Source of the DNA: Pontibacter oryzae
GTDB lineage: Bacteria; Bacteroidota; Bacteroidia; Cytophagales; Hymenobacteraceae
DNA: 64,000 bases
Reading direction: 5' to 3'
Assembly (NCBI RefSeq): GCF_003576375.1
Contig: NZ_QWGE01000003.1
Location: 558,001-622,000 of the forward strand
Shown here piece after piece: positions 7,836 to 16,350 of the stretch. A model generated the notes under the pieces. It was not told the DNA's origin, did not search any database, and saw only the letters and a program-made list of their open reading frames with translations. The position numbers were made by a program, and so were the translations under genes. Each line of letters opens with the position of its first letter. Position 1 is the first letter of the stretch.

Positions 7836-9218
7836 TTAGCGCACCGGAGCTGGTAACACAGGCAAGCTGGCGTGTCCATCCTTATCCACTGACTGCACAG
7901 CAAAGAAGTAATTATCCTTGGAGTATGGCAGCGTGGCTTTGGTATCGGTTACGTAGAAGCGTTTCTCCCAATTGGGGCTGCTGGTCTCACGCATCAGCAC
8001 ATAATAGCCAGCTGGTTTGGCTCCTTTAGCGGGAGCGTTCCACTGCAAGTCAGTTTTATTGGTGAGGTTAGAGGTAAGCACGCCCACTTTCTCAGGGGCC
8101 GCAGGTGCCCAACCAAGGCTTGCCATACTTGCCAGGTTCACGCCGGCGTTTTTGCGCAGGTACTCAAAATCCATGAACTCGGGCAGGTCGCCGTATTGCT
8201 TGCCATCTTCTTTGCGCACATCCTGGTGCTGGTGGTCAAAGTCCTCGTTCATCTCGCTCATGCGCACAGCTGTAAAGCCCTGCCTGTTAAATGGCGTATG
8301 GTCGCCGCCACGCAGAAAGCGGTCGGTACGGTGCACGAGCACTACATCGATCTGGTCTACATATTTTTCGCCTACCAACTCCATGTAGCGGGCCAGGTTG
8401 CGGCTTGGGCTATCGTTTTCGGCGCCCAGCAACTTGCGCAGGCGGGCCTGCTCTTCGGTTTCGTTGGCTGGCGTGCCCTCGCTAAAGATGCGCACTTTCG
8501 TATTGTCATGCAGACCGGTTTCGGCAGAGTAGGAGTTGCCTACAATGTCGTTGTTCTGCATGGCAATTAGGTTCCAGCCTTCTTTCTTGGCGCGCTCGGC
8601 CAAGTGCGTGGAGCCGTACAGGCCCTGTTCCTCGCCCTGGAAAGCTACAAATATCAACGTAGCCGGAAATTGCTTTGGTGCCATTACGCGGGCCATTTCC
8701 ATCACCATCGCTACGCCAGAGGCATCATCGTTAGCGCCCGGAGCTTTACTTTTAGCATCCATCACATCGGTGGCCCGGGAGTCGAGGTGCCCGCCTACAA
8801 TGATCACGCGGTTGTCGTTCGGGTCAGTGCCTTTCAGGATGGCCATAACATTTGCCATTTCAGTGTCCTGAGGCACGCGGCGGCCGTCAGCTTTTATCAC
8901 AAAGCGGTCCATTTCCACGGTCATGCGGCCACCGGAAGCCTGGGCATACTTCTCAAATTCAGATTTTACCCACTCGCGGGCCGCGCCAATGCCTTCTTTT
9001 TTGCTGGTGGTTGTGCTCAAAGTATGGCGCGTGCCGAAGCTTACCATTTTGCGAACCAGTTGCTCCAGGTTTTGGGCCGACAGCTCGTTCACCATCTTTT
9101 TGATATCGTCGTCCTGGCGTACAGTTTCCTGGGCTATACTTGGGGTAGGCGTAAGTATGGGCGCTCCGGCCAGTAGAAATAGCGCCAGCAAGGCTTTAAA
9201 GTTAGGTTTGATGGTCAT
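7836..9218 (-). CDS. Secreted M28-family zinc aminopeptidase
   Basis: The product is 460 residues with a signal peptide ending near SIAQ (residue 30). The M28 catalytic set is visible: H144 and D146 in GGHLDSRA, the bridging Asp in GANDDASG (161-168), GEEQGLYGS (195-203, general base Glu and metal ligand) and NNDIVGN (222-228). The last 90 residues look like a fibronectin type III-type beta domain. It would trim peptides in the periplasm or outside the cell. It stands alone between the bidirectional terminator and a repeat-rich spacer. Confidence 0.9.
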   Translation of the reverse strand: MTIKPNFKALLALFLLAGAPILTPTPSIAQETVRQDDDIKKMVNELSAQNLEQLVRKMVSFGTRHTLSTTTSKKEGIGAAREWVKSEFEKYAQASGGRMTVEMDRFVIKADGRRVPQDTEMANVMAILKGTDPNDNRVIIVGGHLDSRATDVMDAKSKAPGANDDASGVAMVMEMARVMAPKQFPATLIFVAFQGEEQGLYGSTHLAERAKKEGWNLIAMQNNDIVGNSYSAETGLHDNTKVRIFSEGTPANETEEQARLRKLLGAENDSPSRNLARYMELVGEKYVDQIDVVLVHRTDRFLRGGDHTPFNRQGFTAVRMSEMNEDFDHQHQDVRKEDGKQYGDLPEFMDFEYLRKNAGVNLASMASLGWAPAAPEKVGVLTSNLTNKTDLQWNAPAKGAKPAGYYVLMRETSSPNWEKRFYVTDTKATLPYSKDNYFFAVQSVDKDGHASLPVLPAPVR

Positions 9219-9768
9219 AAGTATGTTTAAGGTATAAAAACGTTGTTACAAGTTACAAAGGAAATGGCAGAAATGGGAATTGCGGGTTTCCATAGTGCTT
9301 CTTTAGCTGCTGCTGTTTCAGTTTAATACGGGCTATACTTTCTAGCAGCTTTTGATCCTCAGTCTTACAGACCTATAGTTTCATCTCAGGCTCTGGCTCG
9401 CTCAAGCCCGCGAGGGCTCGTCCTCGGACATCGCGCTGGGAGCTTTTCCTGCCCTCGTGCCTCGGGCTGCCTCACTGCGTTCGTCACCGGAAAAACTCGC
9501 ATAGGCGCTCAATCCAATGACTGGGGTCAGTTTTTGATAGCCGCCGCTGACGGAGCTTCAACAGAATTCCCCGCCTTAGCCAAGGAGGGGTTAGGGGTGG
9601 TTGGATAATTCAGCTGACGGAGCTTAAACAGTACTCCTTCTCCTGTTTTGGGGATAGGGCCCTCGAGAAAAGGGGAGGGCCGAGGCAGGGTAAATTAGGG
9701 GCAGTTGGACCCGGCACTGCAGAAAATCCTGTCCATCCACTAATCCTGCAAATCCTGATTCAGACAAT
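9219..9768. repeat. Gene-free spacer built from dispersed-repeat-like sequence
   Basis: No coding region is supported in these 550 bases. The stretch contains several pieces that look like dispersed Bacteroidota intergenic repeats: a GC-rich, partly palindromic block (about 9390-9510), CTTAGCCAAGGAGGGGTTAG (9573-9592), a direct repeat of CTGACGGAGCTT (about 9547 and 9613), and CCATCCACTAATCCTGCAAA (9733-9752). That other copies exist elsewhere in the genome is my recollection of such sequences, not something this window shows. Confidence 0.5.
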
Positions 9769-10326
9769 TTAAAAAGCCACCTTGCAGCGCTCCTGCTGCA
9801 ACTGATGGAGTTCCTGCTCTACCTGAAGTATGGTTTTGGAATTGGCTAGTTCGGTTTCGTAGCGGCGTGAGAGCTCACGGCGCCTGATGGCCTCTAGAAA
9901 GCGCCGTCCGTCTTCGCGGGTTTCCAGTATCAGGCCGGGCACTTGGGCGGGTTTGTCGTCATCGCCTTTTGCTACCATCGTAATATAAGAAGTATTGGTA
10001 TGCTTTATTAGGCCAGTCTTTACGTTTTCGGCAATAACCCGGATGCCCACCATTAACGAAGTGTTACCCACATAGTTGATCGAGGCCTTCAGAGATACCA
10101 GGTCGCCCACATCCACGGGTTGCAGAAAGTGTACGCCCTCCACCGAAACCGTCACGCAGTAATTACCTGCATGTTTGGAGGCGCAGGCATAGGCCACCTT
10201 GTCCATCAAGGAAAGAAGTATGCCGCCGTGTATTTTGCCCCCAAAGTTGGCGTAGCTCGGTATCATGAGCTCTGTGAGGGTGGTGCGGGAGTAGGAAACG
10301 GGGCGGAAGTTCTGATTATCGGTCAT
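9769..10326 (-). CDS. Acyl-CoA thioesterase, hotdog fold
   Basis: The 185-residue product starts at ATG 10326 (a TTG at 10332 would add two residues). The hotdog core includes NFGGKIHGGILLSLMDKVAY, with HGG and the catalytic-type Asp typical of YciA/Acot-like thioesterases that hydrolyse acyl-CoA to free acid and CoA. A charged helical extension follows residue 130. A TATATTTG -7 element ends only three bases before the ATG, implying an extremely short or absent leader. It is a monocistronic minus-strand gene. Confidence 0.85.
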   Translation of the reverse strand: MTDNQNFRPVSYSRTTLTELMIPSYANFGGKIHGGILLSLMDKVAYACASKHAGNYCVTVSVEGVHFLQPVDVGDLVSLKASINYVGNTSLMVGIRVIAENVKTGLIKHTNTSYITMVAKGDDDKPAQVPGLILETREDGRRFLEAIRRRELSRRYETELANSKTILQVEQELHQLQQERCKVAF

Positions 10327-10329
10327 GGG

Positions 10330-10337
10330 CAAATATA
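10330..10337 (-). promoter_or_regulatory. -7 element TATATTTG of the thioesterase gene
   Basis: TATATTTG on the minus strand fits TAnnTTTG. Its predicted start site falls on or within the ATG at 10326, so translation would be leaderless, or the true promoter lies further upstream. There is no clear TTTG at the -33 position. Confidence 0.3.
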
Positions 10338-10382
10338 GCTATTCAAGAAAAACTATACTTGTTTTCAGGGCATGCCGTTGCT

Positions 10383-10706
10383 TTACAGGAAAATGATGTC
10401 CTTCACCACATCGGTGCCAGCCTCAGTGTTCAGGATCTCAACCACCTTGCTTTTAGACATGTTAAGCTCGTGCTTGAGCGGGGCCGAGGTCAGTTTCACA
10501 AACAGTTTACCGTCTTTAAAGTATAACTGCTGCGTTTTCAGGGCGATGGGCTTGCCCATGATTTTCTCCCAATTCTGCACCAGTTGCACCTCACTCAGCT
10601 TGCCGTCCAGGCGGTAAGCCTTCATCAGCGCCTTCAGGCTCTCCCCAATGGGTTGGATGTCTGCCTTGCGTTTATCAATCGCCTCTTTCTTCTTGTAATA
10701 GCGCAC
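10383..10706 (-). CDS. DUF721 (DciA-like) protein
   Basis: This 107-residue DUF721 protein contains WEKIMGKPIA, followed by the beta-rich LYFKDGKLFVKLTSAPLKHEL. The family includes DciA, the loader of the replicative helicase in bacteria lacking DnaC. The only plausible start is GTG 10706, since the next in-frame ATG is too far inside. In Cytophagales this gene usually follows recF directly, but here an AT-rich membrane gene lies between them. The helicase-loading role is inferred from the family. Confidence 0.85.
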   Translation of the reverse strand: MRYYKKKEAIDKRKADIQPIGESLKALMKAYRLDGKLSEVQLVQNWEKIMGKPIALKTQQLYFKDGKLFVKLTSAPLKHELNMSKSKVVEILNTEAGTDVVKDIIFL

Positions 10707-10739
10707 GTTTTTAATTTTGGGTGAATGACCGAATAATTA

Positions 10740-11132
10740 TCAGTCAACTAAGGTTTTCAAATAATTAAATTCCCATTTTGAATGAGGAATGGTATAAATC
10801 TTCTCGTTACTTTGAACTTCTAATTCTATTAATCCAAAGCTCATTTTTACCTTTAAAATATCATGAAACTCTACAGTGCTTTTAGTAAGAGTATCTAAGT
10901 TTCTTATGATCAACTGCTTGTTGTCTTCTAAAAGGTATATTTCTTTTATTTTGAAATATCTAAGATATCTAACAATGAAGAAGTGAAAGATTACAAATAG
11001 GAGGTATACAATAACGATGAAAGCAGGTGCTGAAATAAGTATGGATATTGAAAGAAGGACATGAACAACTATCAATAGCGAAGGAAATAGTGATTTCCAG
11101 ATCTGTAAATTGTCTTTCGAAAGCTTTATCAT
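10740..11132 (-). CDS. AT-rich membrane protein of unknown function
   Basis: The product is 130 residues, with two closely packed hydrophobic segments (about 12-55) and then a soluble beta-rich part (60-130) reminiscent of small PH-like domains. I do not recognise a family. The gene is distinctly AT-rich compared with recF and the DUF721 gene on either side and uses codons unlike theirs. It interrupts a pairing that is usually direct. Recent acquisition is the simplest reading but is inference. Confidence 0.65.
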   Translation of the reverse strand: MIKLSKDNLQIWKSLFPSLLIVVHVLLSISILISAPAFIVIVYLLFVIFHFFIVRYLRYFKIKEIYLLEDNKQLIIRNLDTLTKSTVEFHDILKVKMSFGLIELEVQSNEKIYTIPHSKWEFNYLKTLVD

Positions 11133-11179
11133 ATTTTCTAAGCAAAACTAAGAGCCATATATGCTTTTGATAAACATAA

Positions 11180-12292
11180 TTACAACTCCCCAATCACCTT
11201 TACTTCCCCCTCCTTAACCTCAAATCTACGGATACTTTCTGAGAGGCCTTCGAGTATTTTGTCGGTGCGCTCCAGGTGGGTGTCGGTCAGGAAGATCTGG
11301 CCGAACGTATGGGCGGCTACCATTTGCATGAGCTTGGTGATGCGCTTCTCGTCGAGGCGATCGAAAATATCGTCGAGCAGGAGCAAGGGCTTGTGGTGCT
11401 GCCGCTGGTCCATTACCTCAAAGTGCGCCAGCTTCAGGGCGATGACGTAGCTTTTCTGCTGCCCCTGTGAGCCGAAGCTTTTCACGGGGTTGCCATCCAT
11501 CAGAAACACGAGATCATCTTTGTGCGGGCCCACGGTGGTGCGTTGCAGGGCCAGGTCCTTACGCTCGGCCTGCTGCAGTTTCTGGGCAAAATCGTGGCCT
11601 TCTAATTGGCTTTTATACGTCAGCGATACCTCTTCGTGGCTGTCAGAGATGTGGTGGTAGTGCTTCTGAAAAATCGGCACGAAATCCTGCAGGAAACGCT
11701 GCCGCGCCTGCACCAGCTCCTCGCCGAAAGGCACCAGCTGCTCGTTTAATATCTGCAGGTAATCGCGGTCGTAGTAATGGCGCTCGGCAAACTGCTTTAG
11801 CAGGGAGTTGCGCTGTTTTAACAGGTAGTTATACTGTATAAGCTGCTCTAGGTACACATGGTCGAGCTGCGACATCAGGCTGTCGAAGTACTTGCGGCGC
11901 TCCTCGCTGCCCTCGCGTATCAGGTCGGTGTCGTAGGGCGAGATAAGCACTACCGGAAAGCGGCCAATGTGGTCGCTGATCTTCTCGTAAAGTGCCTTGT
12001 TGTGCGTCACGGTCTTTTTCTGTCCCTGCTTCAAGCTTACCTGCACCGTGTGCTTATTGGCGGCCACGTCAAAGCGGCCCTTCACCATAAAAAAATCCTC
12101 GCCCTGCTTTATACTTTGCGCATCGGTGCCCGGAAACGCGCTTTTGGTCATGGAGAGGTAATGGATGGCATCCAGCAGGTTCGTCTTCCCGCTGCCGTTA
12201 TCGCCTATAAAGCAGTTGATATGCTCCGAAAAGCTAAGCGCGGCTTCTTCGTAGTTTTTGAAAAACAACAAACTGAGATTTTCGAGGAGCAT
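11180..12292 (-). CDS. recF: DNA replication and repair protein RecF
   Basis: The product is 370 residues, the usual RecF length. The Walker A motif GDNGSGKT (30-37), the ABC-type signature SFGSQGQQKS and the Walker B motif LLLLDDIFDRLDE are all present. RecF binds gapped DNA and helps RecOR load RecA at stalled forks. It starts at ATG 12292, divergent from pdhA, and heads a minus-strand unit continuing into the AT-rich gene and the DUF721 gene. Confidence 0.97.
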   Translation of the reverse strand: MLLENLSLLFFKNYEEAALSFSEHINCFIGDNGSGKTNLLDAIHYLSMTKSAFPGTDAQSIKQGEDFFMVKGRFDVAANKHTVQVSLKQGQKKTVTHNKALYEKISDHIGRFPVVLISPYDTDLIREGSEERRKYFDSLMSQLDHVYLEQLIQYNYLLKQRNSLLKQFAERHYYDRDYLQILNEQLVPFGEELVQARQRFLQDFVPIFQKHYHHISDSHEEVSLTYKSQLEGHDFAQKLQQAERKDLALQRTTVGPHKDDLVFLMDGNPVKSFGSQGQQKSYVIALKLAHFEVMDQRQHHKPLLLLDDIFDRLDEKRITKLMQMVAAHTFGQIFLTDTHLERTDKILEGLSESIRRFEVKEGEVKVIGEL

Positions 12293-12431
12293 TTAATTTC
12301 TACTTTGATATCTTTTTCCTTAATTTCGCATGCTAAACCGTTTGTGGCTTATATATTTGCCGCAGCGCTAAGTGGTTAAAGCCGCTAAGTATAAAAAACG
12401 GACATCTAAACAAACGCATAGACTAATACTC

Positions 12432-13478
12432 ATGGCTGATACGAAAGATAAGGCAAAAGCGAAGTCGGCGAAAGCAAAGGTACAGGCTGAGCCAAAGTTT
12501 TCAAAGGAAACATACATGTGGTGGTTTGAGTCGATGAAACTCATGCGCCGCTTCGAGGAAAAAGCAGGCCAGCTTTACGGCCAGCAGAAGATAAAGGGTT
12601 TCTGCCACCTTTACATCGGCCAGGAGGCCTGTGCGGCAGGTGCTGTATCGGCCCTCACAAAAGACGATAAGTGGATCACCGCTTACCGCGACCACGCACA
12701 CCCGCTGGCACTAGGCACCAGCCCGAACGCTATCATGGCCGAGCTTTTCGCAAAGGCTACTGGCTGCTCTAAGGGTAAAGGCGGCTCGATGCACATTTTC
12801 GACAAAGAGGTAAACTTTATGGGCGGCCACGGTATTGTGGGTGCGCAGGTGCCGCTTGGCGCTGGTATTGCCTTTGCCGAGAAGTATAACAACACCGGCA
12901 ACGTGTGTATGGCTTACATGGGCGATGGTGCGGTGCGCCAGGGTGCGTTCCACGAGGCCCTGAACATGGCCATGACCTGGAAGTTGCCGGTAATTTTTGT
13001 GATCGAGAATAACGGCTACGCCATGGGTACTTCCGTGCAGCGTACTTCTAACGTGGTAGAGCTTTATAAATTAGGCGAAAGCTACGATATTCCTTCTGAG
13101 CCGGTAGACGCCATGGAAGTGGAGAACGTGCACGAAGCCGTGGCAAGAGCCGCTGAGCGCGCCCGCGCTGGTGAGGGACCAACTTTGCTTGAGTTCAGAA
13201 CTTACCGTTACAAAGGCCACTCTATGTCTGACCCAGCTAAGTATAGAACCAAGGAAGAGCTGGAAGACTATAAAGGCCGCGATTCTATCGAGGCGGTAGC
13301 AGCTACCATCCTGCAAAACGGATGGGCTACTGAGGAAGAGCTCGATGAAATCGACGCCAAGATCAAACAGCAGGTAGCTGAGTCTGTGAAGTTTGCCGAA
13401 GAGTCTCCTTACCCAGACCCTTCTGAACTTTACACTGACATTTATATAGAGAGCGACTATCCGTTTATCATGGATTAA
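12432..13478 (+). CDS. pdhA: Pyruvate dehydrogenase E1 component, alpha subunit
   Basis: From ATG 12432 the product is 348 residues. It has the thiamine-diphosphate motif GDG (164-166) to NN (193-194), TAYRDHAHPL and RYKGHSMSDPAKYR, all typical of E1-alpha. The enzyme decarboxylates pyruvate and passes the acetyl group to lipoyl-E2. The E1-beta and E2 genes are not adjacent, as is common in Bacteroidota. A lysine-rich N-terminal tail (about 1-20) precedes the conserved core. An in-frame GTG at 12372 would add 20 residues, which I consider unlikely. Confidence 0.95.
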   Translation: MADTKDKAKAKSAKAKVQAEPKFSKETYMWWFESMKLMRRFEEKAGQLYGQQKIKGFCHLYIGQEACAAGAVSALTKDDKWITAYRDHAHPLALGTSPNAIMAELFAKATGCSKGKGGSMHIFDKEVNFMGGHGIVGAQVPLGAGIAFAEKYNNTGNVCMAYMGDGAVRQGAFHEALNMAMTWKLPVIFVIENNGYAMGTSVQRTSNVVELYKLGESYDIPSEPVDAMEVENVHEAVARAAERARAGEGPTLLEFRTYRYKGHSMSDPAKYRTKEELEDYKGRDSIEAVAATILQNGWATEEELDEIDAKIKQQVAESVKFAEESPYPDPSELYTDIYIESDYPFIMD

Positions 13479-13479
13479 C

Positions 13480-13585
13480 TTAGAATTTAATGGTGAATTA
13501 GGAATTAAAAATTGTAAATTCGATGTTCGGGTTTATAAAGTATTGTTTCTAATTACTTTTAATTTCTAATTTTGAATTTCTAACC
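13480..13585. repeat. AT-rich inverted-repeat element after pdhA
   Basis: The left arm (13480-13520) consists of AATTAGGAATTAAAAATT-type units. The right arm (13545-13585) is its imperfect reverse complement, with AATTTCTAATTTTGAATTTC. A short spacer separates them. The element begins two bases after the pdhA stop and ends 12 bases before the next gene. It has the same architecture as the elements at 30605, 53588, 54519 and 61204. Confidence 0.55.
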
Positions 13586-13596
13586 TTTTAATACTG

Positions 13597-14316
13597 ATGG
13601 CAAAAGAAACAGTAAAGAAACACAACGAGTTTGAGGAGCTGGTTGAAAACCCTGATGTGTTGGCAGAACGCCTGGCGCACTCAGAGGACTTTGTGAAGAA
13701 GAACAAGTCGAAGCTGCTCGGTGTGTTTATCGCCATCGCTGCTATTGTTGTAGGCGGTTTTCTGTACTATAATTACCGTAGCACTCAGAATGCAGAGGCT
13801 AAAAACGCCATGTTCCAGGCGGTGTATTACTTCGAGGCAGACTCGCTGAGCAAAGCCCTGAACGGGGATGGCCAGAACCTGGGCCTGTTACAGATTGCAG
13901 ATGAGTATAGCGGAACCGATGCCGGTAACCTGGCGAGCTTCTACGCAGGTGTTGCCCTACTGAAGGAAGGACAGTTTGCAGAAGCTGCAGAGCGCCTCGA
14001 GGATTTTGACTCAGACGACTACCTGCTGCAAGCGCGTGCTTATAGCCTTACCGGAGATGCCCTGCTAGAGCAAGGCAAGAACAAGGAGGCTGCTGATATG
14101 TACGCAAAAGCTGCAAATCATAACGCTAACCCGTTCTTCTCGCCGCAGTACCTGATGAAAGCCGGTATCGCTTACGAAGCCGATAACAACTTTGCTTCCG
14201 CTGCTGAGATGTACGACAAGATCATCACGGATTATGTTGCCTCTGCAGAGGTTTCTGATGCTAAGAAGTATAAAGCCCGTGCCGAAATGCTGGCAGGTGG
14301 CAACCAAGCTGAATAA
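13597..14316 (+). CDS. Membrane-anchored tetratricopeptide protein
   Basis: This 239-residue protein has one N-terminal transmembrane helix (about 38-60, KLLGVFIAIAAIVVGGFLYY), followed by TPR-like helical repeats over residues 75-235. It would be anchored in the inner membrane with the repeats in the periplasm, resembling YfgM, which partners the foldase PpiD. The resemblance to YfgM is by layout only. It ends at a strong terminator just before ribH. Confidence 0.8.
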   Translation: MAKETVKKHNEFEELVENPDVLAERLAHSEDFVKKNKSKLLGVFIAIAAIVVGGFLYYNYRSTQNAEAKNAMFQAVYYFEADSLSKALNGDGQNLGLLQIADEYSGTDAGNLASFYAGVALLKEGQFAEAAERLEDFDSDDYLLQARAYSLTGDALLEQGKNKEAADMYAKAANHNANPFFSPQYLMKAGIAYEADNNFASAAEMYDKIITDYVASAEVSDAKKYKARAEMLAGGNQAE

Positions 14317-14336
14317 TAAGGCCAAGGCCTAAATAC

Positions 14337-14374
14337 AAAGCGCTTTTGCCCTAACTGGCAGAAGCGCTTTTTTT
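14337..14374 (+). terminator. Terminator of the TPR gene
   Basis: AAAGCGCTTTTGCC pairs with GGCAGAAGCGCTTT around a short loop, followed by a T-run. It lies 21 bases past the TPR gene stop and separates it from ribH. Confidence 0.85.
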
Positions 14375-14457
14375 ATATATTACTGCGTAAGGAGTTGCTT
14401 GGCCAAGTAAAGCATGCAAGCAACCGCAGGTATCAATCAACAACGAATAGCAAACGT

Positions 14458-14934
14458 ATGGCAACATCACTAAAGAATCTGAGCGATTACAAAAAGGATA
14501 AGTTTAAAGATATATCGGAAAAGACCTTTGGTATTGTGGTAGCCGAGTGGCACGATGATATTACGGGTGTTCTTTGCGAAGGCGCGGTAAATACCCTACT
14601 GGAACATGGCGCTAAAAAAGAGAACATTTACATCAACACAGTACCTGGCAGCTTTGAGCTAACGCTGGGTGCGCAGTTCCTGGCCATGCAGGAAGAGATT
14701 GATGCGGTAATCTGTATTGGGGTAGTTATCAAAGGCGACACGAAGCACGACGATTACATAAACAACGCGGTTGCAAACGGCATTACAAACGTATCCCTGA
14801 AGTTTAACAAGCCAGTATCGTTTGGGCTGGTAACCACCAACACGCTGGAGCAGGCACTGGACAGAGCCGGCGGCAAGCACGGCAACAAAGGCGTAGAGGC
14901 CGCTGCTGCCGCCATTGGTATGCTCAGTTTCTAA
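14458..14934 (+). CDS. ribH: 6,7-dimethyl-8-ribityllumazine synthase
   Basis: From ATG 14458 the product is 158 residues, the normal length. It carries PGSFELTLGAQ and the GVVIKGDTKHDDY segment with the catalytic His. The enzyme joins 5-amino-6-ribitylaminouracil with dihydroxybutanone phosphate, the penultimate step of riboflavin synthesis. Other rib genes are not in this window. A longer in-frame start at 14395 is not supported by the family. Confidence 0.97.
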   Translation: MATSLKNLSDYKKDKFKDISEKTFGIVVAEWHDDITGVLCEGAVNTLLEHGAKKENIYINTVPGSFELTLGAQFLAMQEEIDAVICIGVVIKGDTKHDDYINNAVANGITNVSLKFNKPVSFGLVTTNTLEQALDRAGGKHGNKGVEAAAAAIGMLSF

Positions 14935-14954
14935 AGGTATAAATTGCCTACCAT

Positions 14955-14996
14955 AAAAAAGGCCCGAGCTACACCTGAACAGCACGGGCCTTTTTT
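14955..14996. terminator. Bidirectional terminator
   Basis: AAAAAAGGCCCG and CGGGCCTTTTTT form a 12-base-pair stem with T-runs on both strands. It lies between the convergent ribH and outer-membrane barrel genes. Confidence 0.9.
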
Positions 14997-15012
14997 ATCT
15001 TGTAATATAGGG

Positions 15013-15612
15013 CTAAAAGCTATAGCCAACGGTAATGCCCGGCCTGAAGCGCACCCCGCTACCAACCAGGTTCAGGAAACCCAAATCGAAATCCTCTTCA
15101 GTGCCAGAGTTCACTTTCAGGCTGCCACCGTTCACGCCAACACCCATAAACAGGTCCAGTGAGATACCGCTGTTAAAGATGAACTGGTTGCCGGCTGCCA
15201 CACCCGCACCTACAGGCGCGTAAGTGGCGGTATACGTTTTCTTCTCCTCATTCTCTTCCTTCTCTACTGTAAGCTTATAATTAAGTATACGGCCGTAGCC
15301 TGCCACGTAAAAACCATTTGGTGCCTGTTTGGTGTCGGAGAGGTAGTAGCGCACCTCAGGCGTGAAGCCATAACCTTCAAAGTCAACATCCTTATAGGAT
15401 GCTCCAGTGGTAAATGCGCCAAACTGACCACTAATCTGTGGGGTGAAAGCATACTCTACAAACCCGGATGCAGTAAGAACAAAGGGGCTTAAAACGTTTG
15501 CTTTAATTACAGCGCGGCGAGGCGCTGGTGCCTGCCTGCGCACTTGGGCAAGGGCTGCAGATGTAAAACCCAGTAAACATACTATCAGCAGGAGAAGTGT
15601 AATTTTTTTCAT
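15013..15612 (-). CDS. Outer-membrane beta-barrel protein (DUF3575-like)
   Basis: From ATG 15612 the product is 199 residues with a signal peptide ending at AALAQ (about residue 22). The rest is a small beta-barrel with alternating hydrophobic strands and a C-terminal aromatic residue (GYSF), as in DUF3575 and related Bacteroidota outer-membrane proteins. In-frame sequence upstream to 15654 is not needed. No enzymatic motif is seen. Confidence 0.8.
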   Translation of the reverse strand: MKKITLLLLIVCLLGFTSAALAQVRRQAPAPRRAVIKANVLSPFVLTASGFVEYAFTPQISGQFGAFTTGASYKDVDFEGYGFTPEVRYYLSDTKQAPNGFYVAGYGRILNYKLTVEKEENEEKKTYTATYAPVGAGVAAGNQFIFNSGISLDLFMGVGVNGGSLKVNSGTEEDFDLGFLNLVGSGVRFRPGITVGYSF

Positions 15613-15949
15613 ACAATCAGTGTTATAGGTTTGGCTATAGCGCGTTCTCTGCAACTATTGCTCCAGTAAATGCATCACGCTATAAACAGAATATGAGGTA
15701 ATTATCTGATATAAAAAATTGTTAAATAATTGCCATAGGTAGTAAAGTATAGAGAATACTCTTATTTTTGCAGCAAATTTAGGCCTATTCCCTTTAAGCA
15801 GAGTGTTTAGGCAGCGGTTTTGAGAGCGAAAGAATCAAATTAAACTATATAAGCAGGTCTAATGTTGTGCTGTTAAAGCACTTGTTTAACCTAAAAGAGT
15901 TTAATTCTTAAGATAAGTGTAAAACTATAGGACAGTTCAATACAGCGTA
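15613..15949. other. Gene-free spacer with a promoter and long leader
   Basis: A -7 element TATTTTTG (15763-15770) predicts a transcript start near 15777, giving a leader of about 170 bases before the DksA-like gene. Within the leader GTGCTGTTAAAGCAC (15862-15876) forms a small hairpin and TTTAACCT/AGTTTAA pieces could pair. I recognise no riboswitch. Nothing else is seen. Confidence 0.4.
15763..15770 (+). promoter_or_regulatory. -7 element of the DksA-like/scpB unit
   Basis: TATTTTTG matches TAnnTTTG. No TTTG is seen at -33. It is the only good match upstream of the DksA-like gene and is 180 bases from its start. Confidence 0.35.
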
Positions 15950-16339
15950 ATGAATACAAACGAAGAAAAACAGCGTTATTCGAGAGAAGAGCTTGCTGAG
16001 TTCGAAGAGATTATCCAGGAGAAACTTACTAATGCACGCAAAGAAGTTACCTTTATAAAGGAAACTCTGAGCCGCCGCAACGATTCCGGTACAGATAATA
16101 CGGCTTCACAGTCGAAGATGCTGGAAGATGGGGCTGATACTGCCGAGAAGGAAAGCCTGAACCAGCTGGCTTCCCGCCAGATGAAGTTTATCCAGCAGTT
16201 AGAGAATGCCCTGATCCGCATCAAGAACGGAACCTACGGCGTTTGCATCGTAACAGGTAAGCTTATACCTAAGGAAAGACTACGTGCTGTGCCGCACACA
16301 CAACACTCTATAGAGGCAAAACTTCAGCGAAACGATTAG
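15950..16339 (+). CDS. TraR/DksA-family transcription factor
   Basis: This 129-residue protein has the DksA layout: two coiled-coil helices (about 8-95, including a central DGADTAEKE) and a C-terminal zinc-finger-like part. The finger is reduced, with CIVTGKLIPKERLRAVPHTQ keeping one Cys where classical DksA has four, a state common in Bacteroidota. Such proteins bind the RNA polymerase secondary channel. It is followed after 11 bases by scpB. Confidence 0.88.
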   Translation: MNTNEEKQRYSREELAEFEEIIQEKLTNARKEVTFIKETLSRRNDSGTDNTASQSKMLEDGADTAEKESLNQLASRQMKFIQQLENALIRIKNGTYGVCIVTGKLIPKERLRAVPHTQHSIEAKLQRND

Positions 16340-16350
16340 TACCATTTCCC

